64,000 nucleotides of DNA from Amphiura filiformis (Eukaryota > Echinodermata > Ophiuroidea > Amphilepidida > Amphiuridae): positions 97,778,536-97,842,535 of the forward strand of contig NC_092628.1 in NCBI RefSeq assembly GCF_039555335.1. Reading direction: 5' to 3'. The translations under genes were made by a program, and so were the position numbers. Positions 20,126 to 32,802 of the stretch are shown here, one piece after another (within the stretch, counting starts at the first letter, position 1; each line of letters starts with the position of its first letter). Below the pieces are notes generated by a model. The model did not search any database. It was given only the letters and a program-made list of their open reading frames with translations, and was not told where the DNA came from.

Positions 20126-23100
20126 CTGTAAAAATACAAGAATTTACCAACATCATATAAGATTCCTTATAGAATCAAAGCACTTTGAACTTGGCCACCT
20201 TTATAGCCGAGTCTAAGACAGTTATTTTTTTAGTAAATATTACACTTTCATTGACATTGTATACAATTCACACCAACATTTATCTGTGTACATACATCTG
20301 GGTGTTATTTTGACATACTAATTGCACCATTCACCCTTTTATCAAACACTTTAGTGTTAATTATGGGAAGGGCAAGATTATATGTTGAAAAGCATCATTG
20401 CCTGGTATTGCCCTGGTGAGTCATTGATACATTGGTAGATAGTCTTTGTCAAACAGCGTGTTTACACTGAGCACTCTGTATTTTTACTGGGTATTACCCG
20501 GTAACCCACAATCCGATTCAGGCAACAACCACCACGTTTCTACAGGCGCTTAAAATAAGGGTTGCGGTGTGTACCGGAAGTACTGAAAGTATTTTCCTGA
20601 CCCGAAGCTGCTTTTAAGGTCACGATGTGATACATGAAATCAATATAAAAGATGTTCAACACCCAGCAACCGTTAACCGTTGTGTTTCCACTGACAGAAA
20701 TAACGGATGTCACACCACATGGTCTACATGTACCTCATGAGGTGGATCACGGTTGCCGGGTGTACATACCGCATCACTCTGAACCGATCTGTTTCCACTG
20801 AGCATATTAACCGGTAACACTCTAAACTAAACCACATTACCCACCAACCGTTCCCCAGTAAAAACACGCAGAAAGACTACTAACAATATTTGCCGGGGGG
20901 TGCAGTGAAGCTGCGACAGCGAGTCTGTTGGCCGGCTCCCTGTCGCAGTGGTGCTATTCAAGGGTATATTTACTGATACAATGTTATTGTGGGAAAAAAC
21001 CAACGGGCCAACGGAGCCTCTCTGGCGGCTCTTTATTAAGTCCAGCATGTTCAAGTAATTTATAAAAGATCCATTTACAAATCTTTCAAATCTTAAATGT
21101 TAGGACTTAATTTTCCTATGAGGAATGAGGGAGAACCAAAGAGTAACCATTCTACCATATGTTTGAGTGTCACTCAGTTACAAAGGGCAAAATAGTGCTA
21201 CTATTATTTTGCTATATACCTGGCAAACTTTGATCGAAGTGCCTGGTTGTTTACGTTGTGTGTAACATGGTGTGTCCAAAATATGCCTTGAGTGTTGCAT
21301 GCATAAATCTTTGTAACACTAAAAAATTTAAAATGCCAATTATCATTCCATTTTGAGATTTACCCAATAAACGCAGAAGGTACATACACTATTTGCATGT
21401 CCTACATGAGTGACTCGCAAGACCCGGGCGGAGTCACTATTCTTTGGTTCTACATCATTGAACCTTTTTGATCTATACAATGGACAATGTGGAATCTTAC
21501 CTTGTGTCTTGCATTGTTTCAATAACACAGCCAATTGTTGCCTATTGTATTTCAGTAAGGATTTCTGGCATGATAGAATCGTACCTGTAGTTGATATCAA
21601 TTATGTTTAAAATAAATTCATCAAGATCACTAATTATTTATGTTGCTATATTGAATGATTAAAGTTTTAAAGTTTTAATCCAAATGCAGGAAATTATTCC
21701 TATTGCATAATTTTCCGATGACTCTCAATCTTTTATCAGCAAGGACTTGATCAGTTTTGTACATGTAGACTCTTAGAATACTTCTTTTGAGGCAAAACCC
21801 CCAAATTACGTAAATTTACACTTTATATTAAAAGTTGTCGATTTTGCCCCCCTGAAATTCACTCCCCCAAAAAAAAAAAATTCCTGGTGCCACCATCAGG
21901 GTAGGAATAATTTCTTGTGTTTGGATGAAAAGTTTTAAATTAGAAAATGTTATTGTTCAGATTGACCATGGCACCATTTTTTTTCAATTTCAGGAAGCTC
22001 TCCATTATAAAAACGTAGACCATATGAAAGTGCATTAACCCCTGTACATGTACATGCTAATGACAGTGTTCCATCAAATTTCTTGGGCAGCTGCCATCTT
22101 TAATTATCTTCACAGTTACGGCACTCAAATTTACAATTGAAAGAGCATGTTGTACATTGAGCAAAGCACCATCATACCATAATTTTGTCAATTGGCCATT
22201 TCCAAGATGCTCCTTAATTTTATGCAAATATCACAAAAATATTTTTTGACACAAATTAAATATAAAACAGCACCAATATCGATAGAATAAGACATAAAAT
22301 AATGTTTTTTGATGATGCAAAAAAGATAATATGCAGAGTCACCCCCACAGGGAGGGCTCTTTTATAAATTGGAGATTTATTTTAAATTCAAACAAAATTA
22401 GTGCTATATTTTTCTGACAGCAGGAGTACATCACCATCATTAACTTAGTAATGCCTACCTCCTATATGTAATGTCTTCATGAAACAATCACACTTGGCTA
22501 TCTTCTTCACAAATGGCAATGAAGTCCATAAAATCTTATTGGCATGTAGATGAACCCGAATTAGCACTACATTTGTGCGAGCATTCATGTATTTGACTGA
22601 GAGGAGAAAAGAGAGGAATCATACAGTTAGTATAGTTATTAGTTATGTTTGGCAAGCATCACGATGGGATTGTGTACAAAATGTAAGTCACACATTGGCC
22701 CATAGAAGAACAGTATAATAGCTGGTGGTTGGTTCATTAGGGGGGCACATATTTGTTGATCGATATGATCACCCTCTACAGGAAAGATGATAACTCAGGC
22801 CTAAAATTGGACTCACTGGGGTTATGAGAAAAATAATTATGAGTTTTCTTTTGATTGGGGATGAAGGCTGTCAATAGCCTTTGCATCTGGGCCTGAGATT
22901 GGAATTCCAGTTTCCTTTCTCACGAAGTAAGGGCTAAGAGTAAAATTGTACAATTGTGTTTGGGAGTGGCCTTCTCTTCTTTTCTCTTTTTCCTAGCTAT
23001 TTTCTTCCATTTCATGCTTTGTTTATCAAGCTATCTAGGCCAGCATGCATATATTAGCCTACACAGGCTATCCAGGCTTGTGCATTTGTATGAGCTTGGA

Positions 23101-25588
23101 ACGGTCCATGGTTTTCCCATGGATTAGCATGTGTTCCTCACGGACCAACCTGGGTAAACAAACAAATTGAGTTAACGTAATAAATGAATGCCTTGTAACT
23201 TCTGAGTTAGGATCTCACTTGAATAATAGGCTAGTCCATGTTTTGCTCTCTGCAGACATCAGAACTTCAGTAGACAATATGATGAAAGACCTGGACTGGG
23301 TTAAACTTAGCTGTAGATGGGAGCATCAATTAGACAATTACTTATTTTAACTTTTAAATGCCTCACACAAATTGCTCCTGAGTATCTTTCTTCTAATTTT
23401 ACTTTCACTCATTCTACACATTCAAAATGAACAAGGGGTCGCGCTCAAAACAGCTTGGTTGTTCCAATATGGAAAACCTTTTCTGGAAAGAAATCTTTCC
23501 TTTACCGATCTTCAGTTGCTTGGAATAAACTTCCTCCCAATGAGTTTGGTGGATTCATAAATGCAATTGGTCTGTATCTGTAAGTTTTGTATAATAATTT
23601 GAGCTCAACATTGCTGCATTTGGTTTTGTATCATGTTTGGCTCCTTCATTTTATATAATATATATTTCTTATTTTGTTATTATCACGTTCATGTATAATC
23701 AGGTCTTCCAGGGAGACCAGTACATCTGTATTAATGGAAATTCCTGAATAAATAATGAATAAATAATAAAAAAAAAAAGAAGCCATGTATCCATATATAC
23801 AAACCATCAGTGCTAAGGCCTGATTGGCATAACCCAACCTACCCTAAATACATGTATACTGCCCACTCTATTATTTTTTATTTATATTGAGGGAGGAAAA
23901 GAAAAATGTGATACACCGTAATGAATAAAATGCTCTGAAATAGAATAAATTAGTTTGTGATTGTTCAAAAGAATTTCAAAATACATGTGAAGAAAATGTG
24001 CATTTGAATACATCTTGCAGTATTCGACAACTGGTATTTAAAGTTTTAGTCTTTGACCCCCAAAACCAAAAAAAATCCAAACCATCCAACCAAACCATTA
24101 CCTTAATTTTTTGTTTGTTTGTTACGCCAATCAAACAATTTGCTTATGCCTACATGTAACTGCAATACTGACACGCCAGCATGTGAATTACATTCTGTAT
24201 TGGGCCAATGAGCAATTCTGTAAAAGTTAGAGCTAGCTCTAGCTCTTGAGCTAAGCACCAAAAACAACACATTCACTACAGTATATATAGTGAATATATA
24301 AAACCAAATCACTGAAAAAACCCACTAAAATCTGAAATGAACACTGTATGAGTACAATATAATACTCCACACTGAAAATTTGATAATTTCAGTGTAAAGT
24401 TTCTGTGTGATTAGTGGAAACACACCCCCTGGACTTTCCAAAGAGTCAATTAGAGAACTGAATCAGAAATATACAAGGTTTAATTGTTCCATGGCTGTAA
24501 TTTCTTACCATTGAGGCCACCCATTACTGCACCAACTCCATAGTCACCATAAATCTCTTCCACAGCACCTTTCACTGCATGATATACATCTGCTTCTTTC
24601 AAACTGGGAAGAGTTTGTGGCTGAGATGATGAGAAGCCATCTTGATCAACGAATACAATTTCGCACAGAAAGTACCTGACCAATAAAAATGTAATTATAA
24701 GTGTGTTACTTGTTATTTAGTCAACTCATATGAAGCAAATCATATTATTTATGTAAGGCCAAGTAAAATCAAAAACATGTTTCACGTCCGGATTTTTGAA
24801 AAAAAGGAGGAGGAGGGGGCTTTTTATTTTTTATCACAAAATCGGTGTAAATATAATTAGAGCTGTTTTAGCGTACACAATAATGCCTGGAAAAAGGAGG
24901 AGGCCTCTTTTTATTTGATGTTCTGAGAGGTAGGCCCCCTCTAATTATCTCAAAACTTTCCAAAAGTGTTTCTTGTATATTACCAAGCCTATAGAAAGCA
25001 TCTCTACATGTACTTCCTATACATATTTTTATGAAAAGTTATACCTGAATTTCAAAAAATAAAAAAATAATTGAAGAAACCTCAAAAAAGGAGCGGGAGG
25101 GGACGTGAAACATGTTTATTTTTTTATTTGGCCTAATATGAAGTTTGTTTCTTGTAGCCTGATGCGTATTGCATTCTGGAAGCTGTTTTTTGCACATATC
25201 GCATTTTTTTACTTTTGTGCTCAAAAATCATTGAAATCAGATAAAAGAAGAAGAAAAGAAACAAAGTTAGAAACAAGCATGCCTATGAATATTTTTTATA
25301 TTTTGTTGTATTGTGATGTTGTATATTATGCCTGCGGATGTTTGAGCCTGGTCATGTACCTTCTCAACCCTCCTGTCTGGCCTTAACTGTATTCCTTTTC
25401 AATACATCTGTTTTTATGTGTATTAACTAAATAATATTGAAATGATGAAACTATAAACATATGACCAAACATTTTGGCAGATGCATGACCAGATTTCATG
25501 ATGACCGGGTATTTTTCCTTAATTTCCACACTGCATCATGGTATAATACATGTACATTGTATATTTACCTCTTTTTTAGTCGAACCAT
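19986..25588 (-). CDS. POP5: POP5, ribonuclease P/MRP protein subunit
   Basis: Five exons on the minus strand join in phase (20+167+138+84+140 nt) to 182 residues plus stop; mammalian POP5 is about 160. The protein belongs to the RNase P and RNase MRP holoenzymes in the nucleus and nucleolus, where it pairs with RPP30 and supports tRNA 5'-end and pre-rRNA processing. Family features read in order: N-terminus MVRLKKRYFLCEIV, helix VYHAVKGAVEEIYG, GAVMGGLNVKYMNARTNVV, ILWTSLPFVKKI, then LHIGGTILSCQKSLLKYNRQ, and an acidic tail (EDDENSDDDDDSEFGD). All introns are GT-AG. The introns hold an L2/CR1-like tail and an inverted-repeat element, with no sign of disruption. No promoter element was identified. 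Confidence 0.9.
21501..21584 (-). CDS. POP5: POP5 coding exon 4
   Basis: Acceptor ATATCAACTACAG, donor GTAAGA. Encodes GTILSCQKSLLKYNRQQLAV and LLKQCKTQ, the conserved GGTI..CQ..L..YNR helix. Confidence 0.9.
22459..22596 (-). CDS. POP5: POP5 coding exon 3
   Basis: Acceptor CTCCTCTCAG, donor GTAGGC. Encodes VKYMNARTNVVLIRV, ILWTSLPFVKKIAKC and LHIG. The hydrophobic strands and the L-W-(S/T)-(A/S)-LPF motif are diagnostic of POP5. Confidence 0.9.
23225..23770 (+). mobile_element. L2/CR1-like LINE 3' tail in POP5 intron 2
   Basis: Matches the 3' end of the element at 60,404-60,960 at high identity. It starts inside the RT C-terminus (DNMMKDLDWVKL), runs through a short C-terminal frame, and ends in the same 3' UTR with GGTCTTCCAGGGAGACCAG and a GAATAAAT-type tail. 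It is 5'-truncated, lacks the catalytic domain, and is antisense to POP5. Confidence 0.85.
24509..24675 (-). CDS. POP5: POP5 coding exon 2
   Basis: Acceptor TTATTGGTCAG, donor GTAAGA. Encodes YFLCEIVFVDQD through GAVMGGLN, the first half of the conserved fold; it enters with the third base of an Arg codon and leaves after the first base of a Val codon. Confidence 0.9.
24757..25133. mobile_element. Inverted-repeat element in POP5 intron 1
   Basis: GGCCAAGTAAAATC..AACATGTTTCACGTCC at the left is mirrored by GGACGTGAAACATGTT..ATTTGGCC at the right. TAA flanks both ends, as expected for a PIF/Harbinger-type target duplication (TWA). The interior has GGAGGAGG-rich stretches on both sides and no transposase. 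Exons 1 and 2 lie just outside, both intact. Confidence 0.7.
25569..25588 (-). CDS. POP5: POP5 coding exon 1 (20 nt coding)
   Basis: The ATG at 25,588-25,586 opens MVRLKK plus the first two bases of an Arg codon, followed by donor GTAAAT. The reading frame joins exon 2 to give MVRLKKRYFLCE, matching the conserved MVRFK..RYLLCE start of the family. A 5' UTR precedes it; its own start is not resolved. Confidence 0.85.
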
Positions 25589-26385
25589 TTTTCACAGAAA
25601 ATTCGTCAAATGTAGCAGCATCAAGGGTGGCATAATTTCATCAGTTGACTTATTTTCCAATGCAATAACTTTCTGAAAATGAAAATCAAATATTTCATTG
25701 TCAGTTATTTATTGTTTCATTGTATAACTTAAGATGAATTAAATTGGTCCCATTGTCATGATAAGTGTGTTTGTGGTTTCATTTGTCTGAATGCTTGTAC
25801 ATGTAGCGTACTCACGTACTTTGCAAGTACATATCATGTCAAGTAAAATGAGCTGCCCTGTTCATTTGATAATTATTTTACCAAACATTCTGACATACAT
25901 ACATGTAACTACAAGACACTATGTAAATCACCTAAAATCTAACCAAAAATAAGAAAGTCTTTTCTGATCATGCCATATGTACAAGAGGTCCCATTCTTTG
26001 GAATTCTTTAGATAAAAATCTGAATTAAAGCTTCAAAATCTGTTACACATTTCCGCAATCAATTCAAAACAAAACTTATCTCTAAATATACTAGTATTCA
26101 TTCCTTAGACGTTCTAGTACCGGTAGCTTTTCTGATGCAGAAATGTATGTCTAGCTGTCATCAACAATAATGGTACCCTTTAGCAAATTGAAAATACCCT
26201 GGGTGGGCGCTTATTGGGGCATGGGCGCTTATTGGGATGAACACGGTAATTATCTTTTCCGTACGTACATGTACTCAACCCCCACCTTGATAGCCTCATA
26301 TTTTTATAGAGCATTCGTATTCGGTTTCGCTGGGAAGGCGCTCGAGGCAATGAGCCCAATTTTGATATTGTAACTTGCGGCGGTT
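25589..26385. other. POP5 upstream region, no second gene seen
   Basis: Should hold the POP5 promoter and 5' UTR, but I see no unambiguous core element. GGGCGCTTATTGGG occurs twice in tandem at 26,204-26,241, a short dispersed-repeat word. Confidence 0.4.
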
Positions 26386-26387
26386 TT

Positions 26388-26682
26388 TGAGAGCAGTTTT
26401 GGGACACTTTGACCTCTGACATATATCGGAAGAATTTTTGTAATTATTATATTTTAAAATTAATTCATTGTCATACATATAATGTTATCATTAAAAATAT
26501 TTTAAAATGTTAATTTAGAATAAAAATGTTTTTTGGGCCTGTTTTTGTGGTTTAATTATAATTCTTGTAGAACATTTTAGATTACCCCGGTATATTTTGT
26601 ACACACAAAAACCAAATTTTCTGAATTTTCCCAATAGGCCATGCAGAGGGCAAAGTGTCCCAAAACTGCATTGCAAATTTCC
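26388..26682. mobile_element. Short inverted-repeat element
   Basis: The left end, GCAGTTTTGGGACACTTTGA then CCTCTG, is mirrored at the right end by CAGAGGGCAAAGTGTCCCAA then AACTGC. About 210 bp of AT-rich sequence lies between. No coding capacity. Confidence 0.65.
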
Positions 26683-27059
26683 AATGCTGATTTGGCTTAT
26701 TGTGGCCATGTGAACGCGACATTGCATACCTGTACTTACGTATACAGATGCATTTGAAAGCCGCACTTGATGCAACCTGCACGCAATACCTATTACGCTT
26801 CAGATGAGACGCAAAATTGTTTTTGTTTGTTTTCGCATACCATTTAAAGCTTGTAATTGCTACGGCACACCGTCATCATCCCAATATCTTCATGTTAAAA
26901 ATTGCCGTGATAGTACGATGAATCGTCACGTTTTTCAACAACTACGCATGGTGATTTTGTTCGAGATAGGCCGTGCGACTCAGGCTAAGCATACAATTTG
27001 AGATTTTGAGAGCCTGCCACACTGTTTCTATTCTATGTTTTACGATTTTCGCATGATCA

Positions 27060-28712
27060 ATATATGGCTGGCCGTAACCGCCACAACGTGGAGCTGCTAC
27101 ACGTAGCTTACTTTTCGCTTCGCGGAGCTAAATTGACCAATCATGTTAGGTCTTTTCATTACGCGGAGCCAGTGGATGCATCCTCGTCAGAGAGAGAAAA
27201 CTCTTGCCAAAATTAATGTTTACTATGGGGATTTTAAATGAATCGATTGTAAATAAACCACAACCAGTTGTACAGGATCAATACCATTGTTTGATTAGTG
27301 TATATAGTCAATGTTACCTTGCATGCATGTGTCATGTGTGTGGCGTGTTTGTTTGTTTGTTTGTCTGTGTCAGGCCAGGATCACTGACACCCACGGTACT
27401 GATACTCTCATACTATCACGGTGATCATATTGTTGAATGTTGTTGACTTTAAAATAATCATGATGCAGTCATGTCTACAGTAGAACTCACCACGACCTTT
27501 GAAGGACTTAAACCCTATTAAAAGCTATTAAACCAAGATAACACTCAATGAAAACAGCTCAACTATGTTACATCAGATCTTCTCTGGTTAAATACACACT
27601 GCACTTGTGTCTGTTTTACCTGTGCAATGAGCAATGAGCTGGTATTATAGTTTCAGTTGGGTGAACGATTATAAAGCTTAACGCAAGGTAACAATACTGT
27701 GGGCTTTTGTTTACTAAATGAGACAATAGTCTGCTTATTGTTAACCAGCGTTCTTGAAAATGAGAAGCTTAATGACTTAACATGGTTTAGAAATAATTTC
27801 TTCATATTTTTTGGTGTTATCTGTCATTTACATATCCTTCCTAAAACACTAAAGTACAAACGGACAGTAACTACAGTATGTATGGCCTGCTACTAGTATA
27901 TAAAGTAAATCCGAACTGGTTTGCAGTTTGCTGAAGGTCGAATTCCGCAGGGACACCGCGCAAGTTATACAAATTAGCTCCCGGCGATACACTGCAGATC
28001 GCAGAACTGTGTGCATAGTTTACCACCACTCTGCCTAGCTATATACATGTAGTTATGTACAATACTGTATGAGTTTCTTATAAGTGCATGTCCATCTTAA
28101 AGGGCATTTCGTGATCCACAGCCTCATCCCCCACTTTTCTCAAAAAAAGTTGAGATTTTTATATCACTGGAAACCTCTGGCTACATAATGTTTATGTACA
28201 AAATATTTCTTGCAGATTAATTCGCTTAGCAAAGATATCGTGAAATTTGAATTTCGTTCTGGTGCACCAGAACGAAATTACAATGCATTGTCTATGGAGC
28301 AGTGTAATACACATAATCATGCATAACTCGCGAACGCAATATCGGAAGCAACTGAAATTTTGGGAATATGCTTTTTTCGTGGATATGTACTGAAAAATGT
28401 CATAAAAAGAGGATGCTAGGATCAGGAAATACTCCTTTAATAATAAGTCAGTTCGTACTTTTCATAAACTACTTTTTGAATCATAACTTTTGTGACCGAG
28501 GATATCTTGCAACTACGTGACGCCCGTCTGGCAAATTCTTAATGAATAAATTCGCTTCACGTAATGAGTAAGTCGTACTTAATTAGTCAGTTTTACCTCC
28601 GAGTAATGAAAAACTCTAACATGATCATGATTGGTCAATTTGGCTCCACGGAGCAAAAAGTCAGCTACGCGTAGCAGCTCCACGTTGTGGCGGTTGTGGC
28701 CTACCATATCAG
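27060..28712. repeat. Inverted repeat pair, arms of about 115 bp
   Basis: 27,060-27,175 and about 28,595-28,712 are reverse complements, sharing CCGCCACAACGTGGAGCTGC, ACGTAGCT and AATTGACCAATCATG. The enclosed 1.4 kb has no transposase-like frame but contains copy 2 of the MITE also seen at 8,790-9,090. This could be one non-autonomous element with a nested MITE, or two copies of a short repeat in opposite orientation. Confidence 0.6.
28097..28440. mobile_element. MITE-like element, copy 2
   Basis: Starts TTAAAGGGCATTTCGTGATC and ends GATCAGGAAATACTCCTTTA. The terminal inverted repeats and the interior match the reverse complement of 8,790-9,090. It is about 40 bp longer than copy 1. Confidence 0.75.
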
Positions 28713-29165
28713 TATCCCATATGATATAATTTATATTGCAAGAAAATTTTATTTGTTGTCAGGTTTTATCTTAAATACACTAACTGGAAATTAAATACAC
28801 TAATTAGTGAGGACCGGTATTTTGCTGTGGATATGTTTAACTGCAATTTGCAGGTAAAAAATTTGAAATCCTGAGTAAAAATTGTGATCATATTCAACTC
28901 TTTGAGAAAAAATTTATATAAAAGAATGCATGTAAAATCCAGCTGCAATACAATACATTATTGACACACTATCACTCTCTTTATCTACGCCAATAATAGA
29001 ATATCAATTTCAATCGAATTGAATACCGGTACGTTGCTCAGTTTTGAGTTTGTAGTTGACTACTAAGCGACCTAATCGATTGCTAGCCAATCAGATAGAA
29101 CTCCTTTTCTTGCGTTTGGTGAAATACCAGTCGCCTGTCGCTCACCAACGGAGTATTAAATTTAT
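28713..29165. other. AT-rich intergenic DNA, nothing recognised
   Basis: No gene, RNA gene or repeat boundary that I can support. Confidence 0.45.
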
Positions 29166-29169
29166 ATTT

Positions 29170-29565
29170 ATCGATAGGAAGTCGCATGCTTGATTTAGAG
29201 GGGGCACAGCCGCCCAGTGCCCCCTTTGGCGGATCCCAAAAAATAAAATAAAAAAAGAAGAAAAGAAAGAGAAGAGAAGGAGGAAAAGAAAAGAGGAAAA
29301 GAAAAGAAAGGGAAAAAAGAAAAGAAAAGAAAGAAAAAGAAAACGGCACAACGTAAAAAGAAAGAAAAAAATCTTCGGCCTATAGCCTAATAAATCTGTA
29401 GTGAGTATCATACACCGGGTGGCACTCTCCAGGCGCGGATTCAGGGGCGGCGCCCTTCCTCCCCTCTCCCAAAAAAAAAAAAAAAAAAAGAGGAAAAGAG
29501 AGAAGAGAAGAGAAAGAGGAAAAAGGAGAAAAGAGAAGAGAAAAGGAGAAGGGGAAAAGTTAAAT
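29170..29565. repeat. Two purine-rich tracts with G-rich heads
   Basis: Two similar modules occur in tandem. Each has a GGGGC(A/G)C-containing head (near 29,200 and 29,440) followed by a long AAAGAAAAGAGA-type tract (29,240-29,345 and 29,470-29,560). They look like poly-purine-tailed copies of one short repeat. The Phe/Leu/Ser-rich minus-strand frames are artefacts. Confidence 0.55.
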
Positions 29566-29884
29566 TGCACGTATAATTAGTAGGCCCATGCCAAATAAAC
29601 CGCACAGTAGCTCACAGTCTGGTATATCAAAAGTAGGCCCTATATAGGCCTAATATAGGCCGGATTCTTTTAGGCAGTACTTGTTGATTTCTGATGGCCC
29701 GTCGATGATGCAGGGCCCGTCACATTTTGTCACCAAAGTCAGTATTAATACGGACTCCATGCTGACTTCGATTCATGCCGAATCTCCAAGTCTTATAGGC
29801 CTATTTAAAGTGTCAGTGTAACATTTTACAAATTGAGTTCGGGCCCTGTTTTGTTTTAAAAAGCAATGATATACTCTCGTATAG

Positions 29885-30535
29885 TGTAAAACAGATGCAC
29901 CAAATGGCTTCAATTGGACCTTCATTTCATAAAATTTCCAAATTTCGGAGGGGGAACATCAGACACCCCCTGCCTGTATAAACAACTGCCCGTTTTCGCT
30001 TCTGTATTTCACACCCAGCACTCTGAATTTATACAATAACAGTGAAAAAGGTGGCTTCAATTGGCCTGTCATTTCATAAATGTTATATTTTCGGCTTTTT
30101 CAAACTCAAATTTTACACCATAATAGTGCCAAAATGGTCCACCAAATGGCTTCAATTAGGTTTTTATTTTGCAAATGCATCCCCTCAGACACCCCCCATG
30201 TCGCTAAACGTTATGGGTACATGTACATATAAAGCAAATTTGACAAAAGAGGTCAAAACTTGTCCACGTATGGCTTCAACTGGGCCGTCTTTTTGCAAAT
30301 TTTAGGCTTTTTCAAACTAAAATTTTACACCATAATGTTGACAAAATGGTCCACCAAATGGCTTCACTTGGGTCTTCATTTTCCAAAAGTTTCTCACTTC
30401 TGAGGGGGCACATCCCCTCAGACATTTCTGCGTCGCATAAGCGCTCCGGGATGACAGCTTCATGCCATTTATTAAATTTTTTATTTTCAGGAGTGTGCCC
30501 CCCCTTTCTCGAAATCCTGTATCCGCCCCTGGGAA
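29885..30535 (+). repeat. Three diverged tandem units, about 190 bp each
   Basis: Each unit carries CACCAAATGGCTTCAATTGG-like sequence, TTTTCGGCTTTTTCAAACT, ATTTTACACCATAATA, and a CATCCCCTCAGACA end. The last unit ends in GCGCTCCGGGATGACAGC and a CCCCCCTTTCTCGAAATCCT module. A single unit of the same family lies at 36,225-36,420. Confidence 0.65.
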
Positions 30536-30539
30536 GTCG

Positions 30540-31695
30540 ACACTGTGTACTGTACATGTACATGGCAGGGCTGGTATAATAATATGATATCCGGTTTCTC
30601 TGGTTATTCTGTCGGTCGGACATCCGGGCATGAACCAGCTGACAATAGCACTGGAGTGAAAACAACATTCGCATTCATCACTGAACTCTGGAGTGTATCA
30701 CAAGCTATCACACTAGTATATTGTGCCAAGTTCGACTCTCTGCAAATAAAAATATGCGATATGTTGTTTTCACTCCAATGCATGAATGGATGTGACGTGC
30801 CCCGACTGAGAGAATAAACTAAAATTAGATACCGTACCAGCATGTCATGTAATTTTTGTAAAATAATATAAAAAATTACACCATCAAAGGCATCATGACC
30901 GTATGATATTAATGCACTAGCTGTCTCGTTGGCTGGCGCCGGCTACACATACCCTTTTGATAGGCCTTGACATTTATGGCTAAAATCTAAGTAATAATGT
31001 CAGGTTTTATATGCCATTTTAAAAAGACAGGCAGAGAACCATTCAGGAACATGCAGACTTCAATCAGCTGTTCAGGCTAGTGCTGGTCGATATGCTTATT
31101 TTACTAACTAAAATTGCCCAGCACTGTTTGACAGGCGGTGTTTTTACCTTGGACGGAAAAATAAAATATCCATAAAAAGTTCCTCTGTTGCTTTAAAAAT
31201 TAAAATAATCCGTTGAAAATTTACCAATATATATTCCATGTTAAATGTCTTAATACTAAAGTTAAAATGTATTCAAATACCTTCAAAGGTAAAGAGAAAT
31301 ATTGTTTAGTTTGTCACTGTCTAGAAACTCCTTTCCAGCTGCTGAAAGTGAAGGAATAATCGGAAAACAAGGGCAAACTTTCAATAAAATTTGCCATATT
31401 TATACAATTGTGTTCATTGTGGTTTATATATCTGTGGAAATCTTGATGATCAAAGAATCAAGAGGCAAGTATTGAGTTTATGCAAAAGAATAAACATTGA
31501 GATATAAATAAGCTTATGGGCCGTTATCGTTTCTAAAATTTGTAGTAAGTGATGGGGTCGACTGCATAATTCGGCAACTTTAATACTGGAGCATGCATCG
31601 TATATGCATATGTATGTGAATTCCGGTCCACCTGTAATTGTAATAAATTCAGAAGAACTTGATCTTGATCGCCGATCACCAACCGAGTCGGCGAG
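30540..31695. other. Intergenic DNA, nothing recognised
   Basis: No coding segment with splice context, RNA gene or repeat boundary stands out. Confidence 0.45.
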
Positions 31696-31697
31696 TG

Positions 31698-31778
31698 ACC
31701 ATGGGCATTGCTCGAGAACACTAGCCACGAATGCCTCGAGCATTCGTGGCTAGTGTCCTTTCGTATCTAAAATCGGGG
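31698..31778. repeat. Hairpin-bearing inverted repeat, left copy
   Basis: Contains a perfect 17-bp-arm hairpin (ACACTAGCCACGAATGC, loop CTCGA) followed by TCCTTTCGTATCTAAAATCG and a run of G. The whole 81 bp is the reverse complement of 35,443-35,525 with very few differences. Confidence 0.8.
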
Positions 31779-32484
31779 GCTTCCGATACACAAAGTTGCA
31801 CCGGCATGTAAACATAGATAAAATAAAATGCTTCATGGTTCACAAACACACTTTCATAAGAGTGTCATTATAAGCTTAATTAAGTTCAACCCTACCTTTT
31901 GACATCTTTGATACATACGATCCTCAAAAATGAGATGATATTTGGAGCCTAATTCAGCGCTGCTTACAGTGCCGCTTATCGTTGCTGTCACATCGTGGAA
32001 AATAATCTCAACCTATGAGATAATTGTACACACGTAAATTCTGGTGATTTATGACTGGACAGTCACTTAGTAGGTATGAGATTACCTCATTCAGATAAGA
32101 GATAACACCTGTCATGTTTGTCGATCGCTGGTCGATCGATGTACCAGCCCGGGGCATTTTGATCAAGGACACGGTTCAAGGCAAACTCGCCCACATGCCA
32201 ATTCGGTCCCTGTATAAAACCATGTTTTTATGTGTAACGCATGAACGGGCGCACCATTAGATATATAGGGGCTTGGTATTTTTGTTTGAAAAAAAATATT
32301 GTAACACCATGTAAGCAAAAAAATGCTCCACTGGCCAAAAAAAAAAATTGATGTCAAGGGTGAAAAAAGAAAAATGAATTTCATATAGCTTTTAAATAGG
32401 CCTACAATGCTCCTCAACAGAAACTACATTATTGGCAAAAATATCGCCAACGTTGAGACTACAAATTACACAAAGACTACTTTA

Positions 32485-32802
32485 GGGGCTGTGCAATAAT
32501 TCTGAGCCCGGGGGGAGGGTGGCAAGAAATTTTTGGCAAGCCGAGATTGAAGTGGGGGCAGGTAATTTTTGGCAAGCCGAGAGGGGGGTTGGGGCAAGCG
32601 ATTTTTGGCACGCATTCATGGGGCACCTTTTTAATAAAACGCTCTAAAAAGGCTTAGGAAAACAGTACGGAAGCGTTTAAATATGCAAATTTTCCTGGCA
32701 TGGAATGGGGAGGGGGAGCAAAGAAATTTTGGCGGGCCGAGGGGGGAGGGGCAAGCGATTTTTGGCGGGCCGAGAGGGGGCTCATAATTATTGCACAGCC
32801 CC
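32485..32802. mobile_element. G-rich inverted-repeat element, copy 1
   Basis: Terminal inverted repeats GGGGCTGTGCAATAATTCTG and the complement of CATAATTATTGCACAGCCCC, flanked by TTA on both sides, as in PIF/Harbinger-type insertions. The interior is a tandem array of a 30-37-bp unit with core GCAAGCGATTTTTGGC(G)GGC CGAG. No transposase is present. Confidence 0.75.

Noticed and set aside
29083-29570. Phe/Leu/Ser-rich minus-strand frames suggesting membrane proteins
   Set aside because: Produced by AAAGAAAAGAGA tracts; no start context, splice sites or conserved motif.
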